Source of the DNA: an uncultured Flavobacteriaceae bacterium
Lineage (GTDB): Bacteria; Bacteroidota; Bacteroidia; Flavobacteriales; Flavobacteriaceae
Direction: 5' to 3'
Assembly (NCBI GenBank): GCA_947502975.1
Contig: CANNBV010000001.1
Span: forward strand, 744,001-808,000
Length of the DNA stretch: 64,000 nucleotides
The position numbers were made by a program, and so were the translations under genes. Each line of letters starts with the position of its first letter. The stretch's first letter is position 1. The notes beneath the pieces are model-generated. The model ran no database searches and had not been told where the DNA came from. It was given only the letters and a program-made list of their open reading frames with translations. Of the stretch, positions 27,187 to 36,080 are shown one piece after another.

Positions 27187-28482
27187 ATGATACGCAATTT
27201 TGTAGAAGAATTAACATGGAGAGGTATGATTCATACAGTTATGCCAGGTGCTGAAGAACATTTAATGGAAGGTATGAAAAGTGCTTATGTAGGGTTTGAT
27301 CCTACAGCAGATTCTTTACATATAGGAAACTTGGTGCCGATTATGCTTTTAGCACACTATCAACGTTGCGGGCATAAGCCTGTAGCTTTAGTTGGTGGTG
27401 CAACAGGAATGATAGGAGACCCATCTGGAAAATCTAGTGAACGTAACTTATTAGATGAAAAAACATTGCGTCATAACCAGGAGGCCATAAAAAACCAACT
27501 GGCACATTTTTTAGATTTTGAAAGTGATGCTGAAAATGCTGCAGTTTTAGTGAATAACTATGATTGGATGAAGGAATTCTCATTCTTAGAATTTATCAGA
27601 GATGTTGGAAAACATATTACCGTAAATTACATGATGGCTAAAGATTCTGTGAAAAACAGAATTTCCTCTGATGATTCTGAAGGAATGAGCTTTACAGAGT
27701 TTACCTATCAATTGGTACAGGGTTATGATTTTTTGCATCTGTATAGAGAGAATAACTGTACTATCCAAATGGGTGGTAGCGACCAGTGGGGTAATATCAC
27801 TACAGGAACAGAATTAATTCGTCGTGTTGGAGGAGGAAAAGGCTATGCTATTACTTGTCCATTGATTACAAAGTCAGACGGTTCTAAATTTGGTAAGTCA
27901 GAAGGTGGAAATGTGTGGTTAGATGCCAATAGAACTTCGCCTTACAAATTTTATCAATACTGGTTGAATTCCAGTGATGACGACGCAGAAAAGTATATCA
28001 AGATTTTTACCTTTTTAAAAGAAGATGATATAAATGATTTGATTAATGAACACAAAGAGGCGCCACATTTAAGAGTGTTACAAAAACGTTTAGCTGAAGA
28101 AATTACGACAATGGTACATTCTAAATCTGATTTAGAAAATGCTATAAAAGCAAGTAATATTCTTTTCGGAAAATCCACTAGTGAGGATTTGAAGGCATTA
28201 AATGAACAAACATTTTTAGATGTATTTGACGGTGTGCCGCAAACGCAAATAGATAGATTTGAAATTTCTGAAGGTTTAGATATAGTTGGTGCACTTGCTG
28301 AAAAAGGTGGATTTTTAAAATCTAATGGTGAAGCAAGACGTGCACTCAAAGAAAACTCTATTTCAGTTAATAAAGAAAAAGTAAAAGACGATTATAAAAT
28401 AACTAAGGCAGATTTAATAAACGATAAGTTTGTACTGTTACAACGTGGTAAAAAAAATTACTTTGTTTTGACGGTAAAATAA
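27187..28482 (+). CDS. tyrS: Tyrosyl-tRNA synthetase
   Basis: Charges tRNA-Tyr. 431 residues, class I with the HIGN signature ([10 protein letters not shown], residues 38-47) and the KMSKS-equivalent KFGKS near residue 236, plus a C-terminal S4 RNA-binding domain (about 365-430). Single gene with its own promoter box and terminator. Confidence 0.97.
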   Translation: MIRNFVEELTWRGMIHTVMPGAEEHLMEGMKSAYVGFDPTADSLHIGNLVPIMLLAHYQRCGHKPVALVGGATGMIGDPSGKSSERNLLDEKTLRHNQEAIKNQLAHFLDFESDAENAAVLVNNYDWMKEFSFLEFIRDVGKHITVNYMMAKDSVKNRISSDDSEGMSFTEFTYQLVQGYDFLHLYRENNCTIQMGGSDQWGNITTGTELIRRVGGGKGYAITCPLITKSDGSKFGKSEGGNVWLDANRTSPYKFYQYWLNSSDDDAEKYIKIFTFLKEDDINDLINEHKEAPHLRVLQKRLAEEITTMVHSKSDLENAIKASNILFGKSTSEDLKALNEQTFLDVFDGVPQTQIDRFEISEGLDIVGALAEKGGFLKSNGEARRALKENSISVNKEKVKDDYKITKADLINDKFVLLQRGKKNYFVLTVK

Positions 28483-28484
28483 AC

Positions 28485-28511
28485 AAAGCCCAATCTTTCA
28501 ATTGGGCTTTT
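28485..28511 (+). terminator. Intrinsic terminator of tyrS
   Basis: A ten-bp perfect stem (28485-28494 with 28501-28510) with a six-base loop, directly after the tyrS stop codon. The T-run is short. Confidence 0.8.
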
Positions 28512-28596
28512 ACCTAACCAATCTACTAAAAATAACTTTTCTTAATCTTAGCGTTTGTTTTGTCGAAATTGAGTTCGATACCTTACAAAGTAGAGG

Positions 28597-29043
28597 TTAT
28601 TTATTGAATTTTATAGCGTTCCAATTTTTATTGGCCATTTCAACTAATCTATTTTGGTTTTCTTTAAGCCACAACTCTAAGGTATCTATACCCCAAGCAT
28701 TGTAAAATAAATAAAGCTTACCATTTTTAATTAGAAAAGACTTAGGGTTTATTGAAACTTTATCACTTTTTAAAGCAACTGCGTAAGCGCAATAACCACC
28801 ATATTGTGGAATATATTTTTCTGGATGTTCAATAAAAAGATTAAGGTGTTCTTTTGATGAAAACTTATAGTTTACACCATTGAAAACAGTTTTAAATTTT
28901 TTGTGACCTTCTTGTGCTTTATTATCAAAATAAGCAACAACATCATATCCGTTAGCAGCAAATCCCTTTTTTGTATTGGTATCAATGGTCTGTCCTGATA
29001 GCGATTTGCAAAAAATTAGTAACACTATAAGTAAAGCTCTCAT
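28597..29043 (-). CDS. Exported YHS-domain protein
   Basis: 148 residues with a signal peptide (1-17) and a YHS domain (about 28-85: GYDVVAYFDN followed by the YKFSSKEHLNLFIEHPEKYIPQYGG block). YHS domains bind metals and occur in copper-related and other redox proteins; here the classic cysteine of YHS is replaced, while a GGYCAYA cysteine is present nearby. Probably periplasmic. Role unknown. The start ATG at 29043 gives a normal signal peptide. Confidence 0.85.
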   Translation of the reverse strand: MRALLIVLLIFCKSLSGQTIDTNTKKGFAANGYDVVAYFDNKAQEGHKKFKTVFNGVNYKFSSKEHLNLFIEHPEKYIPQYGGYCAYAVALKSDKVSINPKSFLIKNGKLYLFYNAWGIDTLELWLKENQNRLVEMANKNWNAIKFNK

Positions 29044-29135
29044 ATAATGTAAAGTTTAGATAATAAGTCGAATAAGAGCATAAGACTTTACTTTTAAATC
29101 CGAATTATGTGATATTTTCTATTCAATAATTCTGG

Positions 29136-30116
29136 TTAAAGTACCATCAAATTGCACCCACGAATATCAGAATTATCAAAACGTCCAATTATCTCAAAAG
29201 AATTATCTGCATACACACGCCCTAGATCCTGTGTAGCAATAAAAGAACAAGAATTAATGTTGGCTAAATCTATAATATTTATGCCACCAGCCTTTTCCAA
29301 GTTTTGTATAGTTAGAGGGTCTTCAGTATCTCGTGTTAAAACCTTCATCCATGGTGGACAATTAAATATACCATTCCCTTTTGAATAGCCTTGACTCAAT
29401 AATTCCGTCATGCCATATTCACTATGAATATTTGTTACACCAAATCCGTTTTTAAGTCTAGTATGAAGTTCTGTTCTTATCAATTCTTTCCGTCTTCCTT
29501 TCATACCGCCAGTTTCCATGATAATGGTGTTTTTAAGTTGAAATGAGTTTAATTCAACTAAATTTAATAAGGCGAAAGACACGCCAATAAGCAATATTTT
29601 TTCACCTTTTTGGTCTAAATGGTTAATTTTTTGTCTTAATTCCGATAGGTTATTCAGATAAAAACCACTTTCAGGAGATTTTGATTGCGTAATCAAATCG
29701 TTCACCATATAAACTAAGGATGAACCTTCACGCTCCAGGTAAGACGGTAATAAAGCTAAAATGGTATAATCTTCGATATTACCATAAAAGTAAGCAAAAC
29801 CTTTTCTAAAACTTTCTTTGTAAATATCAAGATTAGCAACATAGTGTTTACTTGTTGAACTTCCCGTAGTACCAGAACTTGTAAATATTGTTTCTGGGTT
29901 TTGATTTTTACAAATTACTTTTCGACTTTTAAAAAATTCAATAGGTAAAAATGGAATATCATGAATTGCTCTTACATCACTGGGATGCTTATATAATAAA
30001 TCACAAAAGGAGCGATATATGCCATTGTTTTCAAACTGAAATCTAAAGACATCTAAAGCCAAAGCTTCAAATTCGGTTTTAGAAGTAATATTGAAAATTG
30101 AGTTACTATCAATCAT
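29136..30116 (-). CDS. LuxE-like acyl-protein synthetase/adenylate-forming protein
   Basis: 326 residues with the adenylation P-loop FTSSGTTGSSTSKH near residue 78 and the E-Y-G-M-T-E block near 239. This is the LuxE/PaaK-like branch that activates acyl groups as adenylates and transfers them to a protein or small acceptor. No luxCDAB genes are present. In flavobacteria such solitary LuxE-like genes lie near surface-polysaccharide or lipid genes; here the neighbours give no clue. Substrate unknown. Confidence 0.8.
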   Translation of the reverse strand: MIDSNSIFNITSKTEFEALALDVFRFQFENNGIYRSFCDLLYKHPSDVRAIHDIPFLPIEFFKSRKVICKNQNPETIFTSSGTTGSSTSKHYVANLDIYKESFRKGFAYFYGNIEDYTILALLPSYLEREGSSLVYMVNDLITQSKSPESGFYLNNLSELRQKINHLDQKGEKILLIGVSFALLNLVELNSFQLKNTIIMETGGMKGRRKELIRTELHTRLKNGFGVTNIHSEYGMTELLSQGYSKGNGIFNCPPWMKVLTRDTEDPLTIQNLEKAGGINIIDLANINSCSFIATQDLGRVYADNSFEIIGRFDNSDIRGCNLMVL

Positions 30117-30163
30117 TTTTAGAAGAACCTTCTATATTAGAACCACAAAAATATGCAAATAAA

Positions 30164-30188
30164 AAAGCATCGCGGAGAGCAATGCTTT
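30164..30188. terminator. Weak hairpin between convergent-like ends
   Basis: A seven-bp stem (30164-30170 with 30182-30188) extended by two GC pairs across a mismatch. It lies between the start of the LuxE-like gene and the end of the T9SS-tail gene, both on the minus strand; it could end the latter. Moderate at best. Confidence 0.4.
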
Positions 30189-30213
30189 ATTTATTTTATT
30201 TTGAAAAGATGGA

Positions 30214-30558
30214 TTATTGTATCACTAATTTTCGTGTTTCACTAATGGAACCTTCAGTAATTTTTAAGATATAAACTCCAGAATTTAAAGCAGAGATATC
30301 TAGTTCTTTACTTGTAGCAATCGTTTTCTTTATCTGTTTACCTAGTACATTGTAAATGGTTACTTCCTTAATCGTATTTTTATTTTTACTGGTAATATAA
30401 ATAGCAGTAGCTTGATTACTTACGGGATTTGGATACACAGAAAGCCCCTCAATATTTAATTGAATAGCATCAGGTGGCGGATTGCCCTGTGCAAATCCAT
30501 TTTGAGTGGACAGGCAAAAAAAGGCGATAAAAATTAATAAAAAGTAGATGTTCTTCAT
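30214..30558 (-). CDS. Orphan T9SS type A sorting-domain protein
   Basis: 114 residues: signal peptide (1-23, ending GFAQ), about 15 passenger residues, then a complete T9SS type A C-terminal domain (about 40-114, starting VYPNPV and ending ISETRKLVIQ). There is almost no cargo between signal and sorting domain. It may be the remnant of a larger secreted protein, or a minimal secreted peptide. The start at 30558 is the only ATG giving a signal peptide. Confidence 0.8.
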   Translation of the reverse strand: MKNIYFLLIFIAFFCLSTQNGFAQGNPPPDAIQLNIEGLSVYPNPVSNQATAIYITSKNKNTIKEVTIYNVLGKQIKKTIATSKELDISALNSGVYILKITEGSISETRKLVIQ

Positions 30559-30760
30559 AAAACATGCTTTATATGGTATAAAATTACTACAAAAGCTGCA
30601 AAATCCATACCAAAAATGTGTTAAATATTTGTGTTTTACATCGAAAAGTTACTTTTCTGTAAGAGTAGTGTTACCATTTTGTTATTAATCTGGTAAAGTT
30701 TATAAATTAGCGTTATTAGTTTTATATTTACTATTATAATAAATCTACATTAAATTCTTA

Positions 30761-31438
30761 ATGAATAAAAAGGATATAAAAATACTTCTAGTAGATGATG
30801 AACCAGATATTTTAGAAATAGTTGGTTATAACTTGTCGAGCGAAGGCTATCAAATAATTACAGCAGAAAACGGTGTTGAAGCTGTAAAAAAGGCGAAAAA
30901 GGAAATACCGCAATTAATTATTTTGGATGTGATGATGCCAGAAATGGATGGTATAGAAGCATGTGAAAATATTAGAAAATACCCTGAGCTAAAAGATGTG
31001 GTAATTACCTTTCTAACTGCTAGAGGAGAAGATTATTCGCAAGTAGCAGGTTTTGATGCTGGAGCAGACGATTATATTACAAAGCCCATTAAACCAAAAG
31101 TATTAGTTAGCAAAGTTAAGGCGCTTCTAAGACGTTTTAAAGAGGATGTAAAAGACACGGTTAAGGTTGGTAACTTAGTTATTAATAGAGATGAATACAA
31201 GATTGTCTTAAAAGGAAACGAAATTATATTACCAAGAAAAGAGTTTGAATTATTATCTTTATTGGCGTCGAAACCAGGTAAAGTTTTTAAACGTGATGAA
31301 ATCTTAGACAAAGTCTGGGGTAACGAAGTTGTTGTTGGTGGACGAACAATTGATGTGCATATTCGTAAATTGCGTGAAAAAATAGGAGACAAGAGCTTTA
31401 AAACAGTTAAAGGTGTCGGCTACAAGTTTGTAGACTAA
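30761..31438 (+). CDS. OmpR/PhoB-family response regulator
   Basis: 225 residues: receiver domain with the acidic pair at residues 12-13 and phosphoacceptor Asp56 (ILDVMMPEMDG), and a C-terminal winged-helix DNA-binding domain (about 130-225, GGRTIDVHIRKLREKIG). Its stop overlaps the kinase start by one base (TAATG), so the two form a coupled two-component system. The PhoB-like sequence and kinase partner suggest phosphate or envelope sensing, but no phosphate gene is near. Confidence 0.92.
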   Translation: MNKKDIKILLVDDEPDILEIVGYNLSSEGYQIITAENGVEAVKKAKKEIPQLIILDVMMPEMDGIEACENIRKYPELKDVVITFLTARGEDYSQVAGFDAGADDYITKPIKPKVLVSKVKALLRRFKEDVKDTVKVGNLVINRDEYKIVLKGNEIILPRKEFELLSLLASKPGKVFKRDEILDKVWGNEVVVGGRTIDVHIRKLREKIGDKSFKTVKGVGYKFVD

Positions 31439-32481
31439 TGCAGGTAAAATTTAAGAAATCTTATAAATTTGCGATACACACATCGCTATATTTAACACTG
31501 GTTTTTACACTCTTAATGAGTGTTTTTTTGTATTATTTTTTTACGTTTGAATGGGTACCTATTCTAATATTTGCCGTAGCCTTTTATGTTTTTTCTTTTG
31601 TAATCATTCAATATCGCGTAGAGCACTATATATACAGACGTGTAAAAAGTATTTATGATGATTTAACCCTTTTAGAATCTACAAGTTTAACAAGAGGGGC
31701 CATTACAACCGATATGGCAACTTTAACTCAAGAAATTGACAAATTTGCCAGAGATAAAAAATTAGAAATTGAAACTTTAAAAGTAAGAGAACAATACCGA
31801 AAAGAATTTTTGGGTAATGTATCGCATGAATTAAAAACACCACTTTTTACCATTCAAGGCTATATTTTAACCCTTTTAGATGGTGCAATGGATGATGAAA
31901 AAATAAGAAAAAAATATTTAAAACGTGCCAATAGTGCTGTAGAACGCTTGGGTTATATCGTAAGCGATTTAGACTTAATTACCAAGTTAGAAGCTGGCGA
32001 TTTACGCTTACAACCTGAAATTTTTGATATCATTGAATTGATAAAAGAAGTGTTTGGTATGGTTGAAATGCGTGCTAATGAGAAGAAAATCACACTTACT
32101 TTTGATAGAGATTATGATAATGCTGTGATGGTACGCGCAGACAAAGAACGGATACAACAAGTATTGATAAACCTCATTATCAATTCTTTAAAATACGGTC
32201 GTATTAAAGGTACCACAGAAATAAGTATCGAAAACTTAATAAAGAATAAAGCTATTATTCGTGTTACTGATAATGGAGAAGGTATAGAAAAAAATCATTT
32301 AGCACGATTATTTGAACGCTTCTATCGTGTAGACAAAAGTGGATCGAGGAGAGAAGGAGGGTCAGGTCTAGGGCTTTCCATAGTAAAGCATATTATAGAA
32401 GCACACGACGAACGTATTTATGTAGAAAGTGAGTATGGTGTTGGTAGTGAGTTCTCATTCACCTTAGAAAAGGCTAAATAG
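31438..32481 (+). CDS. PhoR-like sensor histidine kinase
   Basis: 347 residues. Two membrane helices (about 15-35 and 40-60) enclose only a few residues, so there is almost no periplasmic sensor domain. Then a dimerisation helix with the phosphorylated His130 (SHELKTPLFT) and an ATPase domain with NLIINSLKYG and DNGEGIEKNH near residues 242 and 280. Partner of the upstream regulator. The tiny external loop suggests sensing in or near the membrane or through a partner. Its end overlaps the convergent glycosyltransferase gene by 18 bases. Confidence 0.92.
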   Translation: MQVKFKKSYKFAIHTSLYLTLVFTLLMSVFLYYFFTFEWVPILIFAVAFYVFSFVIIQYRVEHYIYRRVKSIYDDLTLLESTSLTRGAITTDMATLTQEIDKFARDKKLEIETLKVREQYRKEFLGNVSHELKTPLFTIQGYILTLLDGAMDDEKIRKKYLKRANSAVERLGYIVSDLDLITKLEAGDLRLQPEIFDIIELIKEVFGMVEMRANEKKITLTFDRDYDNAVMVRADKERIQQVLINLIINSLKYGRIKGTTEISIENLIKNKAIIRVTDNGEGIEKNHLARLFERFYRVDKSGSRREGGSGLGLSIVKHIIEAHDERIYVESEYGVGSEFSFTLEKAK

Positions 32482-33510
32482 ATCCTTGTAATCTACCCTA
32501 GTATTAAAGCTCTTTAAACCTTTGTAGTCTGCAATTTTATCCAGTAGAAAAATACTGAATTCATCTTGTTTACAGCTAGGTACAAACCCTTGGTCCATTA
32601 GTCGTTTTGCCAAATACTCTTGTTCTGTTTGCCCTGGTGTTGGAATGAAAAATGCTTTCTTTTCTAATTTAGCCAAATCCATAATAGTAGTATACCCCGA
32701 TCTAGATAACACCAACTTACTATTGTTAATTGTTTTTTCAAGACGATTAGATGTCATAAAATTAAAAAAAGTCACATTATTTTTTTGGGTAATATTTTGG
32801 TGTTTTTCAGGAATACCCCTTACAAAAACAACATTGCCATTAAAGTTTTTAACTGCATTTACTAACTTATCTTCCAGTAAAGAACGTTGAGGTTCAGGAC
32901 CAGAAAGTAGAACTAATAAATCAATGGTTTCATCGGTATTTGTCTTTGTAAATCTACTTATTGGACCAATATATTTTGTCTCAATATTAAGATGTTTTTT
33001 ATGTCCTAATTTGCCCGATAAATTTAAATCGCCCTCAGCATCTGGAACCCAACACTCATCAAAGCGAGCTATGTATTTTTCGTGTAATTTAGTACTCAAC
33101 CATGTGGTGCTACCAGTTAAAACGTTTAACTGATGTGTCATAAATGCACAGGGAATATGCTTATGGCTAACACCTAATCTGTTATCCGAAATAATACCAG
33201 CGATATGGTGTGTTTCAACAATATCAACGATAGCCTTTTTCTCAGCTTTAATCGCTTTCAAAAGTTTTGGAGAATCCTTAATCAACTTCAGCTTAAAATA
33301 TTTCCCTTTTTTGGAATAACTGACGTTGTATGAAGGCAATTCAATTGACGAAAATTCAGGGAATTCTTTTTGTAATAAAGACAAGGCAACCCCATCACTA
33401 GCAATAATTGGTTGAAACCCATGAGCGTATAGTGCTTTAATTATAGGGATACATCGTGTGGCATGTCCTAAGCCCCAGTTTAGCGGTGCAACAAGTATTC
33501 GTTTTTTCAT
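32464..33510 (-). CDS. MurG/MGT-like glycosyltransferase family protein
   Basis: 348 residues with a GT-B fold start (RILVAPLNWGLGHATR) and a sugar-nucleotide region near 290-330 (SRSGYTTIMDLAKLEKKAFFIPTPGQTEQEYLA), as in UDP-glycosyltransferases of the MurG/MGT type. Acceptor unknown; an envelope lipid or polysaccharide is likely. I start at ATG 33510 (MKKRIL...), eight codons inside the longest frame, because the extension runs toward repeat copy C and has no conserved features. Confidence 0.8.
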   Translation of the reverse strand: MKKRILVAPLNWGLGHATRCIPIIKALYAHGFQPIIASDGVALSLLQKEFPEFSSIELPSYNVSYSKKGKYFKLKLIKDSPKLLKAIKAEKKAIVDIVETHHIAGIISDNRLGVSHKHIPCAFMTHQLNVLTGSTTWLSTKLHEKYIARFDECWVPDAEGDLNLSGKLGHKKHLNIETKYIGPISRFTKTNTDETIDLLVLLSGPEPQRSLLEDKLVNAVKNFNGNVVFVRGIPEKHQNITQKNNVTFFNFMTSNRLEKTINNSKLVLSRSGYTTIMDLAKLEKKAFFIPTPGQTEQEYLAKRLMDQGFVPSCKQDEFSIFLLDKIADYKGLKSFNTRVDYKDLFSLF

Positions 33511-33521
33511 TAAAATAATTT

Positions 33522-33627
33522 GGGCGTGCCCCATAAAGGGTCAGGCTTTCGGCAGTCGCTTTTTTGTGTTGCATAGGTGCAACAACACAAAAAGAGCTTC
33601 AACAAATGCCTCAATCCTTCACGCAAG
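33522..33627 (+). repeat. Interspersed structured repeat, copy C
   Basis: Begins GGGCGTGCCCCATAAAGGGT and ends TTCACGC. Terminal GCGTG/CACGC pair, in place of the GCGTTA/TAACGC of the other copies. A large central hairpin (about 33561-33571 with 33583-33593, stem TTTTTGTGTTG/CAACACAAAAA). It lies between the glycosyltransferase start and trmB. Confidence 0.8.
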
Positions 33628-33722
33628 TTTAGGCTAAATTCAAAAGTAAAGATAGTAACCCTGCCGTATATTTCCTTAATTTTACCAATTCAAACTTAAT
33701 ACTAAGAAACAGTTAAGATATT

Positions 33723-34397
33723 TTGGGAAGTAAAAACAAACTAAAGCGGTTTAAGGAAAACGAAACCTTTAGCAATGTATTTCAGCCTTCACGAGAGGAA
33801 CTTGTTAGTGATACTTACGAATTAAAAGGCCGGTGGAACAAAACTTTTTTCAATAATAATAATCCTATAGTTTTAGAATTGGGTTGTGGTAAGGGCGAAT
33901 ATTCTGTTGCTTTAGCACAAAAATATCCCGATAAAAATTTTGTAGGTGTCGATATTAAAGGTGCTAGGTTTTGGAGAGGAGCAAAAACTGCAGTTGAAGA
34001 AAATTTGCCTAATGTTGCTTTTTTAAGAACTCAAATAGAGTTGATAGATTATGCTTTTGGAGAAAGCGAGGTAGACGAAATTTGGATTACTTTTCCAGAT
34101 CCACAAATAAAATACAAACGCACCAAGCACAGACTTACTAACCTAGAGTTTTTAGCGCGTTATAAGCGTATTTTAAAACCTAATGGGATAATGAATCTAA
34201 AAACCGATAGCGAATTTATGCACGGATATACTTTAGGTTTGTTACACGGTGCTGGACATGAAGTATTATATGCCAACCATAATGTATACAAACAAGAAGG
34301 AAGCCCAGAGGAAGTTACAAGCATTCAGACCTTTTATGAATCACAGTATCTAAAGGAAAACAAACCAATTACGTATATTCGGTTTAAAATCAACTAA
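33723..34397 (+). CDS. trmB: tRNA (guanine-N7)-methyltransferase
   Basis: Methylates G46 of tRNAs with S-adenosylmethionine. 224 residues with the SAM motif LELGCGKGEYSVAL near residue 50 and the TrmB-type FPDPQIKYKRTKHR near 125. The frame has no ATG: the start is TTG at 33723, since the upstream codon is followed at once by a stop; the resulting MGSKNKLKRFKEN matches the family N-terminus. The LysE and alkyltransferase-like genes follow with gaps of three bases or less. Confidence 0.93.
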   Translation: MGSKNKLKRFKENETFSNVFQPSREELVSDTYELKGRWNKTFFNNNNPIVLELGCGKGEYSVALAQKYPDKNFVGVDIKGARFWRGAKTAVEENLPNVAFLRTQIELIDYAFGESEVDEIWITFPDPQIKYKRTKHRLTNLEFLARYKRILKPNGIMNLKTDSEFMHGYTLGLLHGAGHEVLYANHNVYKQEGSPEEVTSIQTFYESQYLKENKPITYIRFKIN

Positions 34398-34400
34398 CTT

Positions 34401-35030
34401 ATGAGTTTAACTCTCATCTTTTTTTTAGGACTGTTTTTTGCACTTGTAGGTGTTATACCGCCGGGATTGTTGAATATGACAGCCGCAAAAATTAGTTTAA
34501 AAGAAGGGCATGTAAGAGGTATTGTATTTTCAATTGGAGTATGTGTCGTCGTATTTGCGCAAACGTATTTAGCGGCAATTTTTGCACGTTACTTGAGTAT
34601 GCATCCAGAGGTTGTAGGTATTCTTAGAAGTGTAGCTTTGGTTATTTTTGTTCTCATTACTATTTACTTTTTATTCATAGCGAAAGCGTCTTCAAAACAA
34701 CAAATTCAACCAAAAGTAAAAAGTAAACATAGCCGCTTTTTTCAAGGTATGCTTATGTCGGCCATCAATGTATTTCCTATTCCGTATCAGGCTTACATGA
34801 CGATTACTTTGGCTTCTATTGGTTGGTTGAATTTTGAACAAACAAGTATTGTGTCATATGTTGCAGGAGCTGGAATGGGTACATTTGTAATGCTGTATAT
34901 TTATATTTTCTTTTTTGATAAAATAAAAAGCAAATCGTTTACATCTCAGAAAAACATGAACTATATTATTGGAGGTATTACAGGAATTATTTCTATGCTC
35001 ACTATAATTAAAATCATAAAAGATTGGTAA
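34401..35030 (+). CDS. LysE family amino-acid exporter
   Basis: 209 residues with six predicted membrane helices and the LysE/RhtB N-terminal pattern (FFALVGVIPPGLLNMTAAKISLKEG). Members export amino acids or related solutes. The polar loop around residue 100 (KVKSKHSRF) fits the family. It starts three bases after trmB and ends three bases before the alkyltransferase-like gene, so the three are probably one transcript. Confidence 0.88.
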   Translation: MSLTLIFFLGLFFALVGVIPPGLLNMTAAKISLKEGHVRGIVFSIGVCVVVFAQTYLAAIFARYLSMHPEVVGILRSVALVIFVLITIYFLFIAKASSKQQIQPKVKSKHSRFFQGMLMSAINVFPIPYQAYMTITLASIGWLNFEQTSIVSYVAGAGMGTFVMLYIYIFFFDKIKSKSFTSQKNMNYIIGGITGIISMLTIIKIIKDW

Positions 35031-35032
35031 AC

Positions 35033-35371
35033 ATGAAGGAAGAGACCTTAACGTTTTTTGATAAAGTGTATGATGTTGCTCGATTGATCCCACATGGTCG
35101 TGTCACCAGTTATGGTGCCATTGCTAAATATTTAGGAGCGGCCAGAAGTGCAAGAATGGTAGGTTATGCTATGAATGGTTCTGGTGGAAAAGATGTGCCA
35201 GCACATCGTGTGGTAAACAGAAAAGGCTTATTAACTGGTAAACACCATTTTGATGGTACTAACCTAATGCAACAACTTTTAGAAAGTGAAGGCATTATAG
35301 TTAAAGAGAACCAAATCCAAAATCTTGATGATGTGTTTTGGGATCCTTCGAAAGCACTAAAACACGAATAA
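35033..35371 (+). CDS. Alkyltransferase-like protein (ATL), MGMT fold
   Basis: 112 residues, MGMT C-terminal domain alone with the helix-turn-helix (VTSYGAIAKYLG) and the active-site block PAHRVVNRKG. The catalytic cysteine of O6-alkylguanine methyltransferases (PCHRV) is alanine (Ala57), the hallmark of ATL proteins, which bind O6-alkylguanine without repairing it and recruit excision repair. I start at ATG 35033; the TTG at 35024 overlaps the LysE gene. Size and motif fit well. Confidence 0.9.
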   Translation: MKEETLTFFDKVYDVARLIPHGRVTSYGAIAKYLGAARSARMVGYAMNGSGGKDVPAHRVVNRKGLLTGKHHFDGTNLMQQLLESEGIIVKENQIQNLDDVFWDPSKALKHE

Positions 35372-35380
35372 GGCATTTCG

Positions 35381-35770
35381 CTAACTAGATTTAAAATTAT
35401 GTCGAATTATAAGTGGCTTTTCTTTTTGAATTGAAAGACCATTAATTTTATCCAATAAATTAATTTCATTTTTAAAAAGCGACTTTTTTAAAATTTGCAT
35501 TTCTTCCTCCATCTTAAGTTTTATGGTCTTTTTTAGACTGTCGGTAAAGGATAAGTTAAACGACTTTTTATACAAGTAAACATGATTAGAAAATGTTACC
35601 ACACTATCACCAATACAAATTGATATTCGGTTTTTTTTATCCAACAAGAAATACTCATCAGAAATTGGAGAAATCATCTTCTTTATACTACTATTAGATG
35701 CATAGTTATTTACTATATCAATGATAAGTTGCGCATCTTCGGCTATTTTTTTCTTTTTAAAATTAAACAT
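35381..35770 (-). CDS. Hypothetical cytosolic protein
   Basis: 129 residues, no signal peptide or membrane helix, mixed alpha/beta with basic patches (N-terminal FNFKKKK, C-terminal IRHNFKSS). I recognise no family. Possibly a lineage-specific gene. Convergent with the alkyltransferase-like gene, ten bases away. Coding is supported by length and clean frame only. Confidence 0.6.
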   Translation of the reverse strand: MFNFKKKKIAEDAQLIIDIVNNYASNSSIKKMISPISDEYFLLDKKNRISICIGDSVVTFSNHVYLYKKSFNLSFTDSLKKTIKLKMEEEMQILKKSLFKNEINLLDKINGLSIQKEKPLIIRHNFKSS

Positions 35771-36047
35771 ACTTTAATGTTTTATCTTGATTAAAATCAA
35801 GAGGTTGTGTTATTAAGAAACAATATTCAAGCCATTGTCACTCAAAAGGTTATGATGGAGTGCTACTCAACGTAATTGTAAGTATTTGGTCTAATTGAAG
35901 ATGTTTTTTTCGACGAAATACGATTTTTGTTAACACTTATTTGTATGTATTATTTGAATTATAGCTTTCATTATTGCCATAACCAAACCCAATAACTAAA
36001 TAGTAAAAACTTCTAGCTACCGTCTTCGGTCTTCTAGCTTTATTAGC
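35771..36047. other. Intergenic stretch before mrp, no gene seen
   Basis: About 280 bases between divergent genes. It contains a direct repeat CTTCTAGCT (about 36010 and 36031) flanking a short ACCG/CGGT hairpin, but no credible open frame or known RNA. The mrp promoter box follows immediately. Confidence 0.5.
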
Positions 36048-36055
36048 TATCTTTG
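36048..36055 (+). promoter_or_regulatory. Probable -7 box (TATCTTTG) of mrp
   Basis: A TAnnTTTG match 25 bases before the mrp ATG; the expected start site falls inside the palindromic site described next. Confidence 0.5.
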
Positions 36056-36058
36056 CAT

Positions 36059-36073
36059 TTAGAATGATTCTTA
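36059..36073 (+). promoter_or_regulatory. Fur/PerR-like 7-1-7 palindrome
   Basis: TTAGAATGATTCTTA: two seven-base arms around one base, with one mismatch. It resembles PerR/Fur 7-1-7 boxes and overlaps the predicted transcription start of mrp, which fits a repressor of Fe-S assembly genes responding to iron or peroxide. Inference only: no regulator is encoded nearby. Confidence 0.4.
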
Positions 36074-36080
36074 ATAAATT

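Noticed and set aside
27954-28349. Open minus-strand frame of 131 codons inside tyrS
   Set aside because: Entirely within a certain tyrS coding region; Ser/Cys-rich shadow translation without a domain.
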